This document shows positions 42,834 through 52,738 of a stretch of DNA of 64,000 nt, one piece after another. The position numbers were made by a program, and so were the translations under genes. Position 1 is the first letter of the stretch; each line of letters opens with the position of its first letter. The notes under the pieces were generated by a model. It worked only from the letters and a program-made list of their open reading frames with translations. It was not told the origin of the DNA and made no database searches. The stretch is from Tsukamurella conjunctivitidis (GTDB lineage: Bacteria > Actinomycetota > Actinomycetes > Mycobacteriales > Mycobacteriaceae). The DNA lies in NCBI RefSeq assembly GCF_007858475.1, contig NZ_VIGX01000016.1, positions 1 through 64,000 on the forward strand, written 5' to 3'.

Positions 42834-43946
42834 ATGAGCACCTCCCTGCCCCTGGTATTCGACGCGCCCAAGCGCGGCAAGCCCCCGCGTCACCTGGCCG
42901 ACCTCACCGACGACGAGCTGCAGCAGGCCGTCGTCGACCTGGGGCTGCCCAAGTTCCGCGCGAATCAGCTCGCCCGCCACTACTACGGCCGGCTGGAGGC
43001 CGACGCGGCCACCATGACGGACCTGCCGGCCGCGGCGCGCGGCTCCGTCGGCGAGGCGCTCCTGCCCGAACTGATGACGCCCGTGCGGCACATCGCCACG
43101 GACAGCGGCACCACGCGCAAGACGCTCTGGCGCCTGCACGACGGCACGCTGCTGGAATCCGTGCTCATGCGGTACACCGACCGCGCGACCCTGTGCATCT
43201 CGAGCCAGGCGGGGTGCGGCATGGCCTGCCCGTTCTGCGCCACGGGCCAGGGCGGCCTCGACCGCAACCTGTCGACTGCGGAGATCGTCGACCAGGTCCG
43301 CAGCGCCGCGAAGGCCATGCAGGACGGGGACGTCGCGGGCGGCCCCGGGCGGCTGTCGAACGTGGTCTTCATGGGCATGGGGGAGCCGCTCGCGAACTAC
43401 AAGCGGGTGGTGCAGGCCGTGCGCCGGATCACCTCGCCCGCGCCCGAGGGGCTGGGGATCTCGCAGCGCCACGTCACCGTCAGCACCGTGGGGCTCGCGC
43501 CCGCCATCCGGAAGCTGGCCGATGAGGGGCTGTCGGTCACGCTGGCCGTCTCGCTGCACACCCCCGACGACGAACTCCGCGACACGCTGGTGCCGGTGAA
43601 CAACCGGTGGAGCGTGCAGGAGGTGCTGGAGGCCGCGCGGTACTACGCCGACACGACCGGCCGCCGCGTGTCCATCGAGTACGCGCTGATCCGCGACGTG
43701 AACGATCAGCCCTGGCGCGCCGACATGCTGGGCGAGAAGCTGCGGAAGAAGCTGGGCCAGTTCGCGCACGTCAACCTGATCCCGCTGAACCCGACACCGG
43801 GCAGCGAGTGGGACGCGTCGCCGAAGGACCGGCAGGACGAGTTCGTACGCCGGGTCATCGCGCAGGGCGTGTCGTGCACGGTGCGCGATACCCGGGGCCA
43901 GGAGATCGCGGCGGCCTGCGGTCAGCTGGCCGCCGAGGAGAAGTAG
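42834..43946 (+). CDS. rlmN: 23S rRNA (adenine2503-C2)-methyltransferase
   Basis: A 370-residue radical-SAM enzyme that methylates A2503 of 23S rRNA and A37 of some tRNAs. The iron-sulfur cluster motif is CGMACPFC (Cys128, 132, 135). The SAM-binding GMGEPLAN, the VSLHTP segment and a conserved Cys near the C-terminus ([13 protein letters not shown]), which forms the methylated-Cys relay, are all present. GGAGGAG lies just before the ATG, and GACAAT at 42819-42824 is a candidate -10 box. It keeps its conserved place between cdsA and dxr. Confidence 0.96.
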   Translation: MSTSLPLVFDAPKRGKPPRHLADLTDDELQQAVVDLGLPKFRANQLARHYYGRLEADAATMTDLPAAARGSVGEALLPELMTPVRHIATDSGTTRKTLWRLHDGTLLESVLMRYTDRATLCISSQAGCGMACPFCATGQGGLDRNLSTAEIVDQVRSAAKAMQDGDVAGGPGRLSNVVFMGMGEPLANYKRVVQAVRRITSPAPEGLGISQRHVTVSTVGLAPAIRKLADEGLSVTLAVSLHTPDDELRDTLVPVNNRWSVQEVLEAARYYADTTGRRVSIEYALIRDVNDQPWRADMLGEKLRKKLGQFAHVNLIPLNPTPGSEWDASPKDRQDEFVRRVIAQGVSCTVRDTRGQEIAAACGQLAAEEK

Positions 43947-43947
43947 C

Positions 43948-44211
43948 TCAGTACTTCCACTTCTTGCGGCGGGTGCTGATCCAGTTGATCAGGATGATGC
44001 CCAGGATGGCGACCGCGAAGCCGACGAGGAAGATGTCCTCGGTCTTGCCCTGGTGGTTGCCGTGCGTCATGAGCAGCAGGAAAGCGGCGAACAGTACGCC
44101 GGCGATCCGCGCGGCGTTGGGGGCGATGCCGCTCCAGCCCCAGTCGCGCGACGGGACGTCGGCGACGTCGACCTTCGAAGTGCTCTGACGCTCCAGGTCG
44201 GTGGTTGCCAC
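43948..44211 (-). CDS. DUF2631 small membrane protein
   Basis: An 87-residue protein with a polar N-terminus carrying DWGWSGIAPNAARIAG and two membrane helices, ending in the basic RRKKWKY. It matches the DUF2631 family found at the same position in M. tuberculosis (Rv2876 region). Function unknown. The GTG start follows AAGGAGAA. A TAGGAT box on the minus strand about 55 nt upstream may be the promoter. Its end is convergent with rlmN, one base apart. Confidence 0.85.
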   Translation of the reverse strand: MATTDLERQSTSKVDVADVPSRDWGWSGIAPNAARIAGVLFAAFLLLMTHGNHQGKTEDIFLVGFAVAILGIILINWISTRRKKWKY

Positions 44212-44280
44212 TCGAGTTCTCCTTCATCGCTTCCGCTGAGCACCGGGCCGGGCCCGGGATACGGATGAATCCTATCCCGC

Positions 44281-44297
44281 TACGACCGTGCGTCGTA
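44281..44297. promoter_or_regulatory. Palindrome TACGAC-N5-GTCGTA
   Basis: A perfect 6-bp inverted repeat with a CGTGC spacer lies between the divergent DUF2631 and DUF952 genes, 25-40 bp from likely -10 boxes on both sides. It may be an operator; nothing identifies the protein. Confidence 0.35.
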
Positions 44298-44332
44298 CGA
44301 GGGGCGGGGATTCACTGAGTAGCGTGGCGCGG

Positions 44333-44650
44333 GTGATCTTCCATCTGGCCCTCGTGACCGACTGGGACGCCGCCCGCGCGGCGGGGGAGTACGCGGTGTC
44401 GACGCGCGGCGCGACGCTCGCCGACGTCGGCTTCGTCCACTGCTCCACGGCCGAGCAGTGGCGTGGCGTGCGGGAGCGGTTCTACGCCGACGTCCCCGTC
44501 GAGCAGCTCGTCCTCCTGACCGTCGACCCGGCGGGCCTGGACGTGCGCTACGAGCCTCCCGCGCCTGGCGTCGAGGAGCTGTTCCCGCACGTCTACGGTC
44601 CGATTCCCGTCTCCGCGGTGGTCGGCGTCGAGGCCGTGTCAGCGCAGTGA
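44333..44650 (+). CDS. DUF952 family protein
   Basis: A 105-residue protein matching DUF952: IFHLALVTDWDAARAAGEYAV, LADVGFVHCSTAEQWRGVRERFY, LVLLTVDPAGLDVRYEPP and FPHVYGPIPVSAVVGVEAV. The fold resembles ADP-ribosyltransferases such as the RNA 2'-phosphotransferase KptA, but no activity has been established. GTG 44333 is chosen because TAGCGT (44320-44325) is 7 nt upstream. Confidence 0.85.
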   Translation: MIFHLALVTDWDAARAAGEYAVSTRGATLADVGFVHCSTAEQWRGVRERFYADVPVEQLVLLTVDPAGLDVRYEPPAPGVEELFPHVYGPIPVSAVVGVEAVSAQ

Positions 44651-44687
44651 TCTCGGGGCGGACCGACGATCGACGAGGCGCGGTCGC

Positions 44688-46517
44688 TCAGGCGCCGGCG
44701 TACTCGACGACGAAGGTGCCCCAGCCGAGCGGGGCGATGCGGTGCGTGCCGTCGCCCGCGAGCGCGGCGAGCTCGTCGGCCGTCCGCAGGCCGCCGCCGT
44801 ACAGGCACAGGTGCCGGAGGTCGTCCTCGGTCTCGTGATCGTCGGTGGTGGCGGGGTCGAGGACGTTGCCGACGAAGACCACGCGGTCGGCGCTGCCGCG
44901 CAAGGACCGGACGAGGAGCTCGGCGTCGGCGTCCGGCAGGGTCTGTAGCAGGTCGATGCCCAGGACCAGGTCGTAGCGCTGCGGCAGGGGCGCGAAGACC
45001 GTGCCCGGAGCCGCCGTCACGCGCGCGCGCCGTTCGGGCGCGACGATCGCGATCTCCCGCTCGACGGTGCTGGGCATACCCACGATCGCGACGGCCACGT
45101 CGGGCAGCAGGCGCGTCAGGTTGTCGGCGTAGACGCCGGCGCCGTCGCCGAACACCGCGACGGACCGGACCGAACCGAAGTCCACCGCCTCGGGCAGGGC
45201 GGGGGCGCGGTAGGTGGCCCACCGGCTCGCGACGGAGTGCAACTGCTCAGCCAGGTTCTCGTCGTCGGCGCGGACCCGGCGCACGTCCGAGCCCTCGAAG
45301 GCCACCGCGGTGCCCGTCCGGACGGCGTCGACGAGGTGCACGAAGGACATGTCGAGCCGGGTGCGCACCTGATCGTGGTGGAGGCTGCCGGCGAGCAGCT
45401 CGTCGGGGTCCGTCAGCAGTTCGCCCCGGGCGGTGAGGGAGTAGCCGCCGCTCTCGCCGAGCGCGACGAAGTCCATCAGCGCGAGGTGCCGCAGCAGCTT
45501 CACGGTCGCGCGCGGGTCGGTGCCGCACGCCTCCGCGATCGCGCCGGGGGTCGTCGCGCCGTCGTCGATGGCGGCGAACAGGCCCAGCGTGACCGCGGCG
45601 CGCACCGCGAAGGGCGGCAGCAGCTCCGTCATCTCGTGGATCTCGGAGAGGACGTTCTCGTCCTGGCTCGTGTCGACGAGCTCGGCGTCGCCGTCGACGG
45701 TCGCGACCTCCCGGTGGCGCCAGTAGCCCGTGATCTCGACGCGGTTCTTGTCGAGGCCCTTCTCGTTCTTCGCCCAGCGGCGCAGCGGCTTGATGGACAG
45801 CGTCTCGCCCGCCACCCACAGGAACGGGCGTTCGCCGCGCCAGGCGGCGCCCTGCACGGCTTCGACCAGCCGCGAGGCGCCGCCGGCCTCCGAGCGGTAG
45901 AGCCAGACGAAGTCGACGTCGCCCTCGGTCGCGAGCTCCTGGTGGTGGCCGGGCTCGGCGACCTCGATCACGGCGGTCGCGCGGAAGCCCGCGGGCAGCA
46001 TCTCGACGCAGCGCCCGATCGCGGGCAGTGCCGTCTCGTCTCCCGCCAGCAACAGCCAGTCGACGTCGCGGGGGAGCGCCGCCGAGTGCTTGGGTCCGGC
46101 GATGAGCACCTTCGAGCCCACCTCGACGCGGCGCGCCCAGGTGGCCGCGAGGCCCGTGCCGTGCAGCACGAAGTCGAGCGTCATCTCGCCGGCCTCGGCG
46201 TCGAACTCGCGCACGGTGTAGGTGCGGGCGTGCTCGAAGGAGCCGTCGGTCCAGTCCACCCGGCCCTGATCGGTGTTCTTCGGCACCTCGAAGGGGAACT
46301 CGCCGGTCCGCAGGTCCGGCAGCAGCACCTTGACGTCGTCGTCGAAGCCGGTGCTGTGGACGGGCGGGAGTTCCACACCGTCGCGGACGTGCGGCCCGAT
46401 CGCGTCGCCGCCGACCACGATCCGGCGCATCCCGGGCGTCACGTCGGACACCCGCAGCACGTCGAACTCGCGCAGGCAGATCGGGAACACCGCGCCGTCG
46501 CGGAGTGTGCTGGCCAT
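44688..46517 (-). CDS. Siderophore-interacting protein fused to a methyltransferase
   Basis: A 609-residue two-part protein. Residues 1 to about 265 form a siderophore-interacting (ViuB/SIP) flavin reductase: VTPGMRRIVVGGDAI, ARTYTVREFDAEAGEMTLDFVLHG, WLLLAGDETALPAIGRCVEMLP and the C-terminal RRWAKNEKGLDKNRVEITGYWR. After a linker, residues from about 295 form a winged-helix dimerisation domain (PGAIAEACGTDPRATVKLLRHLALMDFV) and a SAM methyltransferase-like fold whose motif I reads VAVFGDGAG, a weak match. M. tuberculosis has a stand-alone viuB between dprA and xerC; here it is relocated and fused. The start ATG lies just past an iron-box-like site. Confidence 0.85.
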   Translation of the reverse strand: MASTLRDGAVFPICLREFDVLRVSDVTPGMRRIVVGGDAIGPHVRDGVELPPVHSTGFDDDVKVLLPDLRTGEFPFEVPKNTDQGRVDWTDGSFEHARTYTVREFDAEAGEMTLDFVLHGTGLAATWARRVEVGSKVLIAGPKHSAALPRDVDWLLLAGDETALPAIGRCVEMLPAGFRATAVIEVAEPGHHQELATEGDVDFVWLYRSEAGGASRLVEAVQGAAWRGERPFLWVAGETLSIKPLRRWAKNEKGLDKNRVEITGYWRHREVATVDGDAELVDTSQDENVLSEIHEMTELLPPFAVRAAVTLGLFAAIDDGATTPGAIAEACGTDPRATVKLLRHLALMDFVALGESGGYSLTARGELLTDPDELLAGSLHHDQVRTRLDMSFVHLVDAVRTGTAVAFEGSDVRRVRADDENLAEQLHSVASRWATYRAPALPEAVDFGSVRSVAVFGDGAGVYADNLTRLLPDVAVAIVGMPSTVEREIAIVAPERRARVTAAPGTVFAPLPQRYDLVLGIDLLQTLPDADAELLVRSLRGSADRVVFVGNVLDPATTDDHETEDDLRHLCLYGGGLRTADELAALAGDGTHRIAPLGWGTFVVEYAGA

Positions 46518-46546
46518 CGTGGACGTCCCTTTCGTCGGCTTCTGTG

Positions 46547-46565
46547 CAAGGCTAGCCTGCCCTGC
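46547..46565. promoter_or_regulatory. Candidate IdeR/DtxR iron box
   Basis: The palindromic core AGGCTAGCCT (46549-46558) with the following CCT matches 12 of 19 positions of the IdeR consensus TTAGGTTAGCCTAACCTAA, including the AGG..AG.CT..CCT framework. It lies 30 nt upstream of the siderophore-interacting fusion and overlaps a possible TAGCCT -10 box on the minus strand, which predicts iron-dependent repression. Confidence 0.55.
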
Positions 46566-46622
46566 TGAGCGGAGGGCGACGGCGGACCGTCGGACGGGGA
46601 CGGGCGCCGATAGTCTGAACCC

Positions 46623-47765
46623 GTGACCACCCGTGTCCTCATCCTCGGCAGCACCGGCTCCATCGGCACCCAGGCCCTGGAGGTGATCGCCGAGAACCCG
46701 GATCGGTTCGAGGTGGTCGGCCTCGGCGCCGGCGGCGGCAACCCCGAGCTCCTCGCGCAGCAGGCCCGCGCGACGGGCGTCGACGGTGCCCGTATCGGCA
46801 TCGCGGATCCCTCCCGCGCCGCGGGCTTCGACGGCGCCCTCACGGGCCCCGAAGCGATGACCCGCCTCGTCGAGACCGTCGAGGCCGACGTGGTGCTCAA
46901 CGGCGTGGTCGGCAGCCTCGGCCTCGGCCCGACCCTGGCCGCGCTCGACAGCGGTGCCCGGCTCGCGCTCGCGAACAAGGAGTCGCTGGTCGCGGGCGGT
47001 TCGCTCGTGCTGAAGCGCGCGGCCGAGGGGCAGATCGTCCCCGTCGACTCCGAGCACTCCGCGATCGCCCAGTGCCTGCGCGGCGGCACGGCGGCCGAGG
47101 TGGACCGGCTGATCCTCACCGCCTCGGGCGGCCCCTTCTTCGGGCGCACCCGCGCCGAGCTCGCCGAAGTCACGCCCGAGCAGGCCGGCAAGCACCCGAC
47201 CTGGTCGATGGGGCCGATGATCACGCTGAACTCCGCGACGCTGGTCAACAAGGCGCTGGAGGTGATCGAGGCGCACCTGCTGTTCGGCGTGCCCTACGAC
47301 CGCATCGACGTCACGGTGCACCGGCAGTCCGTCGTGCACTCGATGGTCACCTTCGTTGACGGTGCGACCATCGCCAAGGCTTCTCCGCCGTCCATGAAGC
47401 TGCCGATCGCGCTGGCCCTGGGCTGGCCGGATCGCGTCCCGGGCGCGTCGACTGCCTGCGACTTCACGCGGGCGCACACCTGGACCTTCGCGCCCGTCGA
47501 CGACGAGGCCTTCCCCGCGATCGCCGTCGCGAGAGACGCCGGCACCCGCGGCGGCAGCCTCACCGCCGTCTTCAACGCCGCCAACGAGGTGGTCGCGCAG
47601 GCCTTCCTCGACGGCCGCACGTCCTTCCTCGCCATCGTCGACACCGTGGCGCGCGTCGTCGCCGACGGTGCGCAGTGGCAGGCCGAGCCGCGCGACGTCG
47701 CGGACGTGCTCGCCGCGGAGGAGTGGGCCCGTCGCCGGGCGTCCGAGCTGGTGGGGCTGGTCTGA
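46623..47765 (+). CDS. dxr: 1-deoxy-D-xylulose 5-phosphate reductoisomerase
   Basis: A 380-residue enzyme of the MEP isoprenoid pathway that converts DXP to MEP with NADPH. The NADPH loop is [31 protein letters not shown] and [23 protein letters not shown] carry the metal- and substrate-binding residues, followed by [14 protein letters not shown]. The GTG start is fixed by TAGTCT at 46611-46616, 6 nt upstream. rip1 and ispG follow, the conserved actinobacterial order that places two MEP enzymes around the site-2 protease. Confidence 0.97.
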   Translation: MTTRVLILGSTGSIGTQALEVIAENPDRFEVVGLGAGGGNPELLAQQARATGVDGARIGIADPSRAAGFDGALTGPEAMTRLVETVEADVVLNGVVGSLGLGPTLAALDSGARLALANKESLVAGGSLVLKRAAEGQIVPVDSEHSAIAQCLRGGTAAEVDRLILTASGGPFFGRTRAELAEVTPEQAGKHPTWSMGPMITLNSATLVNKALEVIEAHLLFGVPYDRIDVTVHRQSVVHSMVTFVDGATIAKASPPSMKLPIALALGWPDRVPGASTACDFTRAHTWTFAPVDDEAFPAIAVARDAGTRGGSLTAVFNAANEVVAQAFLDGRTSFLAIVDTVARVVADGAQWQAEPRDVADVLAAEEWARRRASELVGLV

Positions 47766-47787
47766 TCCGCCCGGTATTCTGGAGCTC

Positions 47788-49032
47788 ATGATGTACGCAC
47801 TGGGTATCGCGGCGTTCGCGCTGTGCATCCTCGCGTCGATCGCGTGGCACGAGTGCGGGCACATGTGGGCGGCACAGGCCACGGGCATGAAGGTCCGGCG
47901 GTACTTCGTCGGCTTCGGACCCACCGTGTGGTCGACCCGGGGACAGAAGGGGCCCGAGGGCGACGACGGCATCGAGTACGGCGTCAAGGCGCTGCCACTC
48001 GGCGGCTTCTGCGACATCGCCGGGATGACCCTGCTCGACGAGCTCAAGACGCCCGTCGAGCAGCAGAAGGCGATGTACAAGCAGGCCGCCTGGAAGCGGC
48101 TGTTCGTGCTGTTCGCCGGCCCCGGGATGAACTTCGTCCTCGGCGCGCTGCTGATCTACGGCGTCGCGGTCACCGCCGGCCTGCCGTCGACCACCGCGAC
48201 GCCGCGCGCGGCCGTCGCCGCCACCGGCTGCGTGGCCGACGCGACCACCAAGCCCACCAAGGAGCAGCCCAGCCGCCCCGTCGGCGAGTGCCGCCCGAGC
48301 CCGGCCGCCGCGGCGGGGCTGGTGCGCGGCGACGTCATCGCCTCGGTCAACGGCAAGGCCGTCGACGCCGACTCGGTGTTCGACGCGCTGCAGAACGCGT
48401 CGGGCCCGATCGCGCTGGGAATCGAGCGGGACGGGCAGCAACGGACGGTCACCGTCGACCCCCTGACCAGCAAGAAGTGGCGGCCATCGGCCGACGGGAA
48501 GGATCTCGTCGAGGTCTCCGGCCCCACGATCGGCATCAGCGTCGGCACCCTCGGCGTGACGGAGCATTACAACCCCTTCACCGCGATCGGCGGCACCGCC
48601 GCGTTCACGATGGACCTCGGCCACAAGACGATCGTCGCGATCGGGCAACTGCCGCAGAAGATCCCCGCCCTCATCGACGCGATCAAGGGTGAGGAGCGCG
48701 GGCTCGACACCCCGCAGTCGCTGGTCGGTGCGTCGATGATCGGCGGCGAGGTCGCCGAGCGCGACATGTGGAGCGTCTTCTTCCTGCTCCTGGCCGGCCT
48801 CAACCTCATGCTCGGCCTGATCAACCTGCTGCCGGTGCCGCCCTTCGACGGCGGTCACATGGCGGTGGTGATCTTCGAGAAGCTCCGCGACCTGGTCACC
48901 GGGCGCAAGGGCGGCCCCGTCGACTACATGAAACTCGCGCCGCTCACGTACGTGGTGCTGGCGCTCGCGGGCGGGTACATGTTGCTCGTCCTCACCGCCG
49001 ACATCGTCAATCCGATCAAGCTCTTCAACTGA
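47788..49032 (+). CDS. rip1: Site-2 zinc metalloprotease Rip1/RseP
   Basis: A 414-residue intramembrane protease. The zinc motif HECGH (His21-His25) lies in the first helix, and [11 protein letters not shown] in a late helix carries the third ligand. One PDZ domain (about 130-230, [23 protein letters not shown]) sits between. In M. tuberculosis Rip1 cleaves anti-sigma factors and other single-span proteins. The ATG at 47788 or 47791 fits TATTCT (47775-47780), 7-10 nt upstream. It is 22 nt from dxr and 17 nt from ispG. Confidence 0.95.
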   Translation: MMYALGIAAFALCILASIAWHECGHMWAAQATGMKVRRYFVGFGPTVWSTRGQKGPEGDDGIEYGVKALPLGGFCDIAGMTLLDELKTPVEQQKAMYKQAAWKRLFVLFAGPGMNFVLGALLIYGVAVTAGLPSTTATPRAAVAATGCVADATTKPTKEQPSRPVGECRPSPAAAAGLVRGDVIASVNGKAVDADSVFDALQNASGPIALGIERDGQQRTVTVDPLTSKKWRPSADGKDLVEVSGPTIGISVGTLGVTEHYNPFTAIGGTAAFTMDLGHKTIVAIGQLPQKIPALIDAIKGEERGLDTPQSLVGASMIGGEVAERDMWSVFFLLLAGLNLMLGLINLLPVPPFDGGHMAVVIFEKLRDLVTGRKGGPVDYMKLAPLTYVVLALAGGYMLLVLTADIVNPIKLFN

Positions 49033-49049
49033 AACCGGAGAAGCAGCAC

Positions 49050-50198
<1,149 letters not shown>

Positions 50199-50248
50199 GT
50201 CGCGGCCCGTCGCGTGCGGCGGACCGATTCAGGGGTGAGGAGCCGCTG

Positions 50249-51082
50249 GTGCTGAGGATGCTGCACGAACGGCCGGTCCCGCCGCGGGACCTGCCGAAGG
50301 TGCTGTCCGTCCTCGATGGTGACCCCGTGGCAGCGTGCATGATCGCCGGCCGGGTCCAGGAATGCGGTACCGAGCCCGGCCGCCTCGGCGGCGAGCTGTG
50401 GACCCACCGCGACGTCGCGGACTCGCTGTGCTTCTCCGGCGCGAACCTGATGCCCCTGCGCGGCGACCTGGAGGACATGCGCTACTTCGCGGGGCGGGCC
50501 GGCCGGTCGCACCGCGCCGCGGCGTCGGTGGTCGGCCGCGCCGAGATGGTCCTGCCGCTGTGGGAGGGCCTCGAGGGCGCGTGGGGCCCCGCCCGCGAGA
50601 TCCGTCCCGAGCAGCCGCTGATGACGATGACCGAGCCCTCCCGGTTCGCGCACGCCGGGGTCCGTCCGACCCGGCTCGCGGAGCTGGATCGCTACCTGGA
50701 CGCCGCGATCGCGATGTTCACCGCCGAGGTCGGCATCGACCCGCGGGGCGCCGACGGAGGCCGCGCCTACCGGCGCCGGGTCGCCAACACCATCCTCGCG
50801 GGGCGCGCGTACGTGCTTTTCGACGGCATCGAGGTCGCCTTCAAGGCGGAGGTCGGTGCGGTGTCGCGGACCGTCGGGCAGATCCAGGGCGTGTGGGTCC
50901 GGCCCGATCTGCGCGGGCAGGGGCTCGGCGGCGCCGGTACCGCGGCGGTCGCGAACGCGGTCCTCCGCTCGGGCCGGCTCCCGAGCCTGTACGTCAACAG
51001 CTTCAACGTCGCCGCCCGCCGCGCGTACGAGCGGGTCGGCTTCCACCAAGTGGCGACCTTCGCGACGGTTCTGCTTTCCTAG
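50249..51082 (+). CDS. GNAT acetyltransferase with DUF4081 N-domain
   Basis: A 277-residue two-domain protein: an N-terminal DUF4081-like domain (about 1-125, LCFSGANLMPLRGDLEDMRYFA) and a C-terminal GNAT domain with the acetyl-CoA loop VRPDLRGQGLGGAG (about 230) and SLYVNSFNVAARRAYERVGF. It is the equivalent of M. tuberculosis Rv2867c next to ispG. Acceptor unknown. The GTG at 50249 follows GAGGAG (50237-50242). Confidence 0.9.
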   Translation: MLRMLHERPVPPRDLPKVLSVLDGDPVAACMIAGRVQECGTEPGRLGGELWTHRDVADSLCFSGANLMPLRGDLEDMRYFAGRAGRSHRAAASVVGRAEMVLPLWEGLEGAWGPAREIRPEQPLMTMTEPSRFAHAGVRPTRLAELDRYLDAAIAMFTAEVGIDPRGADGGRAYRRRVANTILAGRAYVLFDGIEVAFKAEVGAVSRTVGQIQGVWVRPDLRGQGLGGAGTAAVANAVLRSGRLPSLYVNSFNVAARRAYERVGFHQVATFATVLLS

Positions 51083-51088
51083 TACCTC

Positions 51089-51565
51089 ATGAACGCATGG
51101 GGGTACACGGCCGTCGTCGCGCTGATGGTGGTCGGCCTGCTGGGGATCGTCGTCCCGGTCCTGCCGGGATCGTCGCTGGTGGCGCTCGGCATCCTGATCT
51201 GGGCGATCTTCACGGGCGGCAGCGCCTGGTGGGTGTTCGCCGCCGCGCTGGCGGTGATGGTGCTCGCGTGGGGCGTCAAGTACCTCGTCGGCGGGCGCAC
51301 GATGGCCAAGGCCGGGGTGGGGAAGTGGTCCCTCGTGGTGGGCGGCATAGCCGGCATCATCGGCTTCTTCGTCATTCCCGTGATCGGCCTGGTCATCGGT
51401 TTCATCGGCGGCACCTTCGCGGCCGAGGCGATCCGGCTGCGCGACGCGCAAGCGGGTTGGCGGGCCGCGCTCGCCGCCACCAGGGCCGCGGGGCTGCTCA
51501 TCCTCATCGAGCTGGCGGGCGCGCTCGGCGCCATCGCGATCTGGCTCGCGACCGTGCTGACCTAG
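51089..51565 (+). CDS. DUF456 family membrane protein
   Basis: A 158-residue protein with four membrane helices and the DUF456 landmarks: GLLGIVVPVLPGSSLVALGILIWA at the start, GGRTMAKAGVGKWS in the loop and GFFVIPVIGLVIGFIGGTFAAE. Function unknown. It follows the GNAT gene by 6 nt and overlaps the convergent channel-like gene by 4 bases. Confidence 0.88.
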   Translation: MNAWGYTAVVALMVVGLLGIVVPVLPGSSLVALGILIWAIFTGGSAWWVFAAALAVMVLAWGVKYLVGGRTMAKAGVGKWSLVVGGIAGIIGFFVIPVIGLVIGFIGGTFAAEAIRLRDAQAGWRAALAATRAAGLLILIELAGALGAIAIWLATVLT

Positions 51566-51933
51566 CGGTCGTCGTCGCGGGCGCGCTTCTCCGCCAGCCG
51601 GGCCACCCGGTCGGTGTTGTTCTGCACGATCGAGCTCGCCAGCGACCCGCCGACGGTCACGAACAGCCCGACCACGAGGATCGCGTACACCAGGGTGAAG
51701 ATCTTCGACAGCGTGAGCGTGGGGCTCAGCGCCCCGTTGCCCATCGGCAGGCCCACGGAGACCGCGTAGAACAGTGAATCGATCACCGACCACCTCTCGG
51801 TGAGGGTGTAGAAGACCGTCGCCGCGGTGACGATCACGATGAGGCTGAGGACCGCGCCGCGCATCGAAGGATCCCGCCAGCTCGTGCGGATCGCGTCGGC
51901 GAGTCTCTTGAACATCAGTGTCAGGCCCAACAC
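51562..51933 (-). CDS. Two-TM potassium-channel-like protein
   Basis: A 123-residue protein with the TM1-pore-TM2 arrangement of Ion_trans_2 channels: TM1 AVLSLIVIVTAATVFYTL, pore helix WSVIDSLFYAVSVGLPMGNG and TM2 KIFTLVYAILVVGLFVTVGG. The potassium filter TVGYG is not conserved; the equivalent segment reads SVGLPMG, so selectivity is uncertain. GTG 51933 is supported by TAGGCT (51945-51940, minus strand) 6 nt upstream. The promoter is back-to-back with that of the SDR gene. Confidence 0.75.
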   Translation of the reverse strand: MLGLTLMFKRLADAIRTSWRDPSMRGAVLSLIVIVTAATVFYTLTERWSVIDSLFYAVSVGLPMGNGALSPTLTLSKIFTLVYAILVVGLFVTVGGSLASSIVQNNTDRVARLAEKRARDDDR

Positions 51934-51972
51934 GGCCCCAGCCTATCGGCGGCGCCGCGTAGGGTTGCCGCC

Positions 51973-52704
51973 ATGCGATCCGCGGTGTCAGGACTGTTCG
52001 ACCTCACCGGGCGCACCGCGCTGGTGACCGGTGCGAGTTCGGGGATCGGGGCGGCGATCGCGGAGGCGCTCGACGGCGCCGGGGCGCGCGTGCTGCGAGC
52101 GGGGCGCGATCGCGACCGGCTCGGGCCCGACGGGATCAGCGCCGACCTGGCCGGCGGAGCCGCCGACCTGATCGAGCAGGTCGACGCCCGGACCGACACC
52201 GTCGACATCCTGGTCAACTGCGCCGGCACCAACCCGCGACCACCGCTCGCCGAGATCGACGACGCGCTCTACCGTGAGATCCTCGCCGTCAACCTCGACG
52301 CCCCCTTCCAGCTCGGGCAGCACTACGGGCCGCGGATGGCCGCCCGCGGCTGGGGCAGGATCATCAACGTCGCGTCGACGCAGGCCCACCGCGCCTTCGG
52401 CGACAGCGGCGCGTACGGCGTGGCGAAGGCCGGCATCACCGGCCTGACCCGATCCCAGTCCGAGGCGTGGGCGCCGTCCGGGGTGACCGCGAATTCGCTC
52501 ACCCCGGGTCTCATCGCCACCCCGATGACCACCGCCGTGCTCGCCGATCCCGAACGCGCCGAATACTTCCGGCGCCGCGCGCACACCGGGACGCTCGGCG
52601 CACCGTCGGACTTCGCGGCCGCGGCCGTCTTCCTGGCCGGGCCGGGCTCGGCCTTCGTGACGGGGCAGAACCTCTGCGTCGACGGTGGCCTCTCGGTCAC
52701 CTAG
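51973..52704 (+). CDS. SDR family oxidoreductase
   Basis: A 243-residue short-chain dehydrogenase: cofactor loop TGASSGIG (19-26), VNCAG, the catalytic Ser in INVAST, and YGVAK (Tyr and Lys). The closing segment FLAGPGSAFVTGQNLCVDGG is typical of 3-oxoacyl-ACP reductase or gluconate 5-dehydrogenase-type members; the substrate is unknown. TAGGGT at 51960-51965 is 7 nt before the ATG. M. tuberculosis has an SDR (Rv2857c) in a comparable position. Confidence 0.9.
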   Translation: MRSAVSGLFDLTGRTALVTGASSGIGAAIAEALDGAGARVLRAGRDRDRLGPDGISADLAGGAADLIEQVDARTDTVDILVNCAGTNPRPPLAEIDDALYREILAVNLDAPFQLGQHYGPRMAARGWGRIINVASTQAHRAFGDSGAYGVAKAGITGLTRSQSEAWAPSGVTANSLTPGLIATPMTTAVLADPERAEYFRRRAHTGTLGAPSDFAAAAVFLAGPGSAFVTGQNLCVDGGLSVT

Positions 52705-52715
52705 CGCGGCTTCGT

Positions 52716-52736
52716 GGAGGAATCGGCCGATTCTCC
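52716..52736. terminator. Bidirectional hairpin between SDR and thiolase genes
   Basis: The perfect palindrome GAATCGGCCGATTC (52720-52733), extended by GGA/TCC with one bulged G, lies in the 34-base gap between convergent stop codons. Confidence 0.5.
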
Positions 52737-52738
52737 GA

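Noticed and set aside
44688-48080. A 1130-codon minus-strand frame spanning the SIP fusion and dxr
   Set aside because: Only the part from 46517 downward has family motifs. The upstream extension is antisense to dxr and rip1 and crosses the iron-box-like site.
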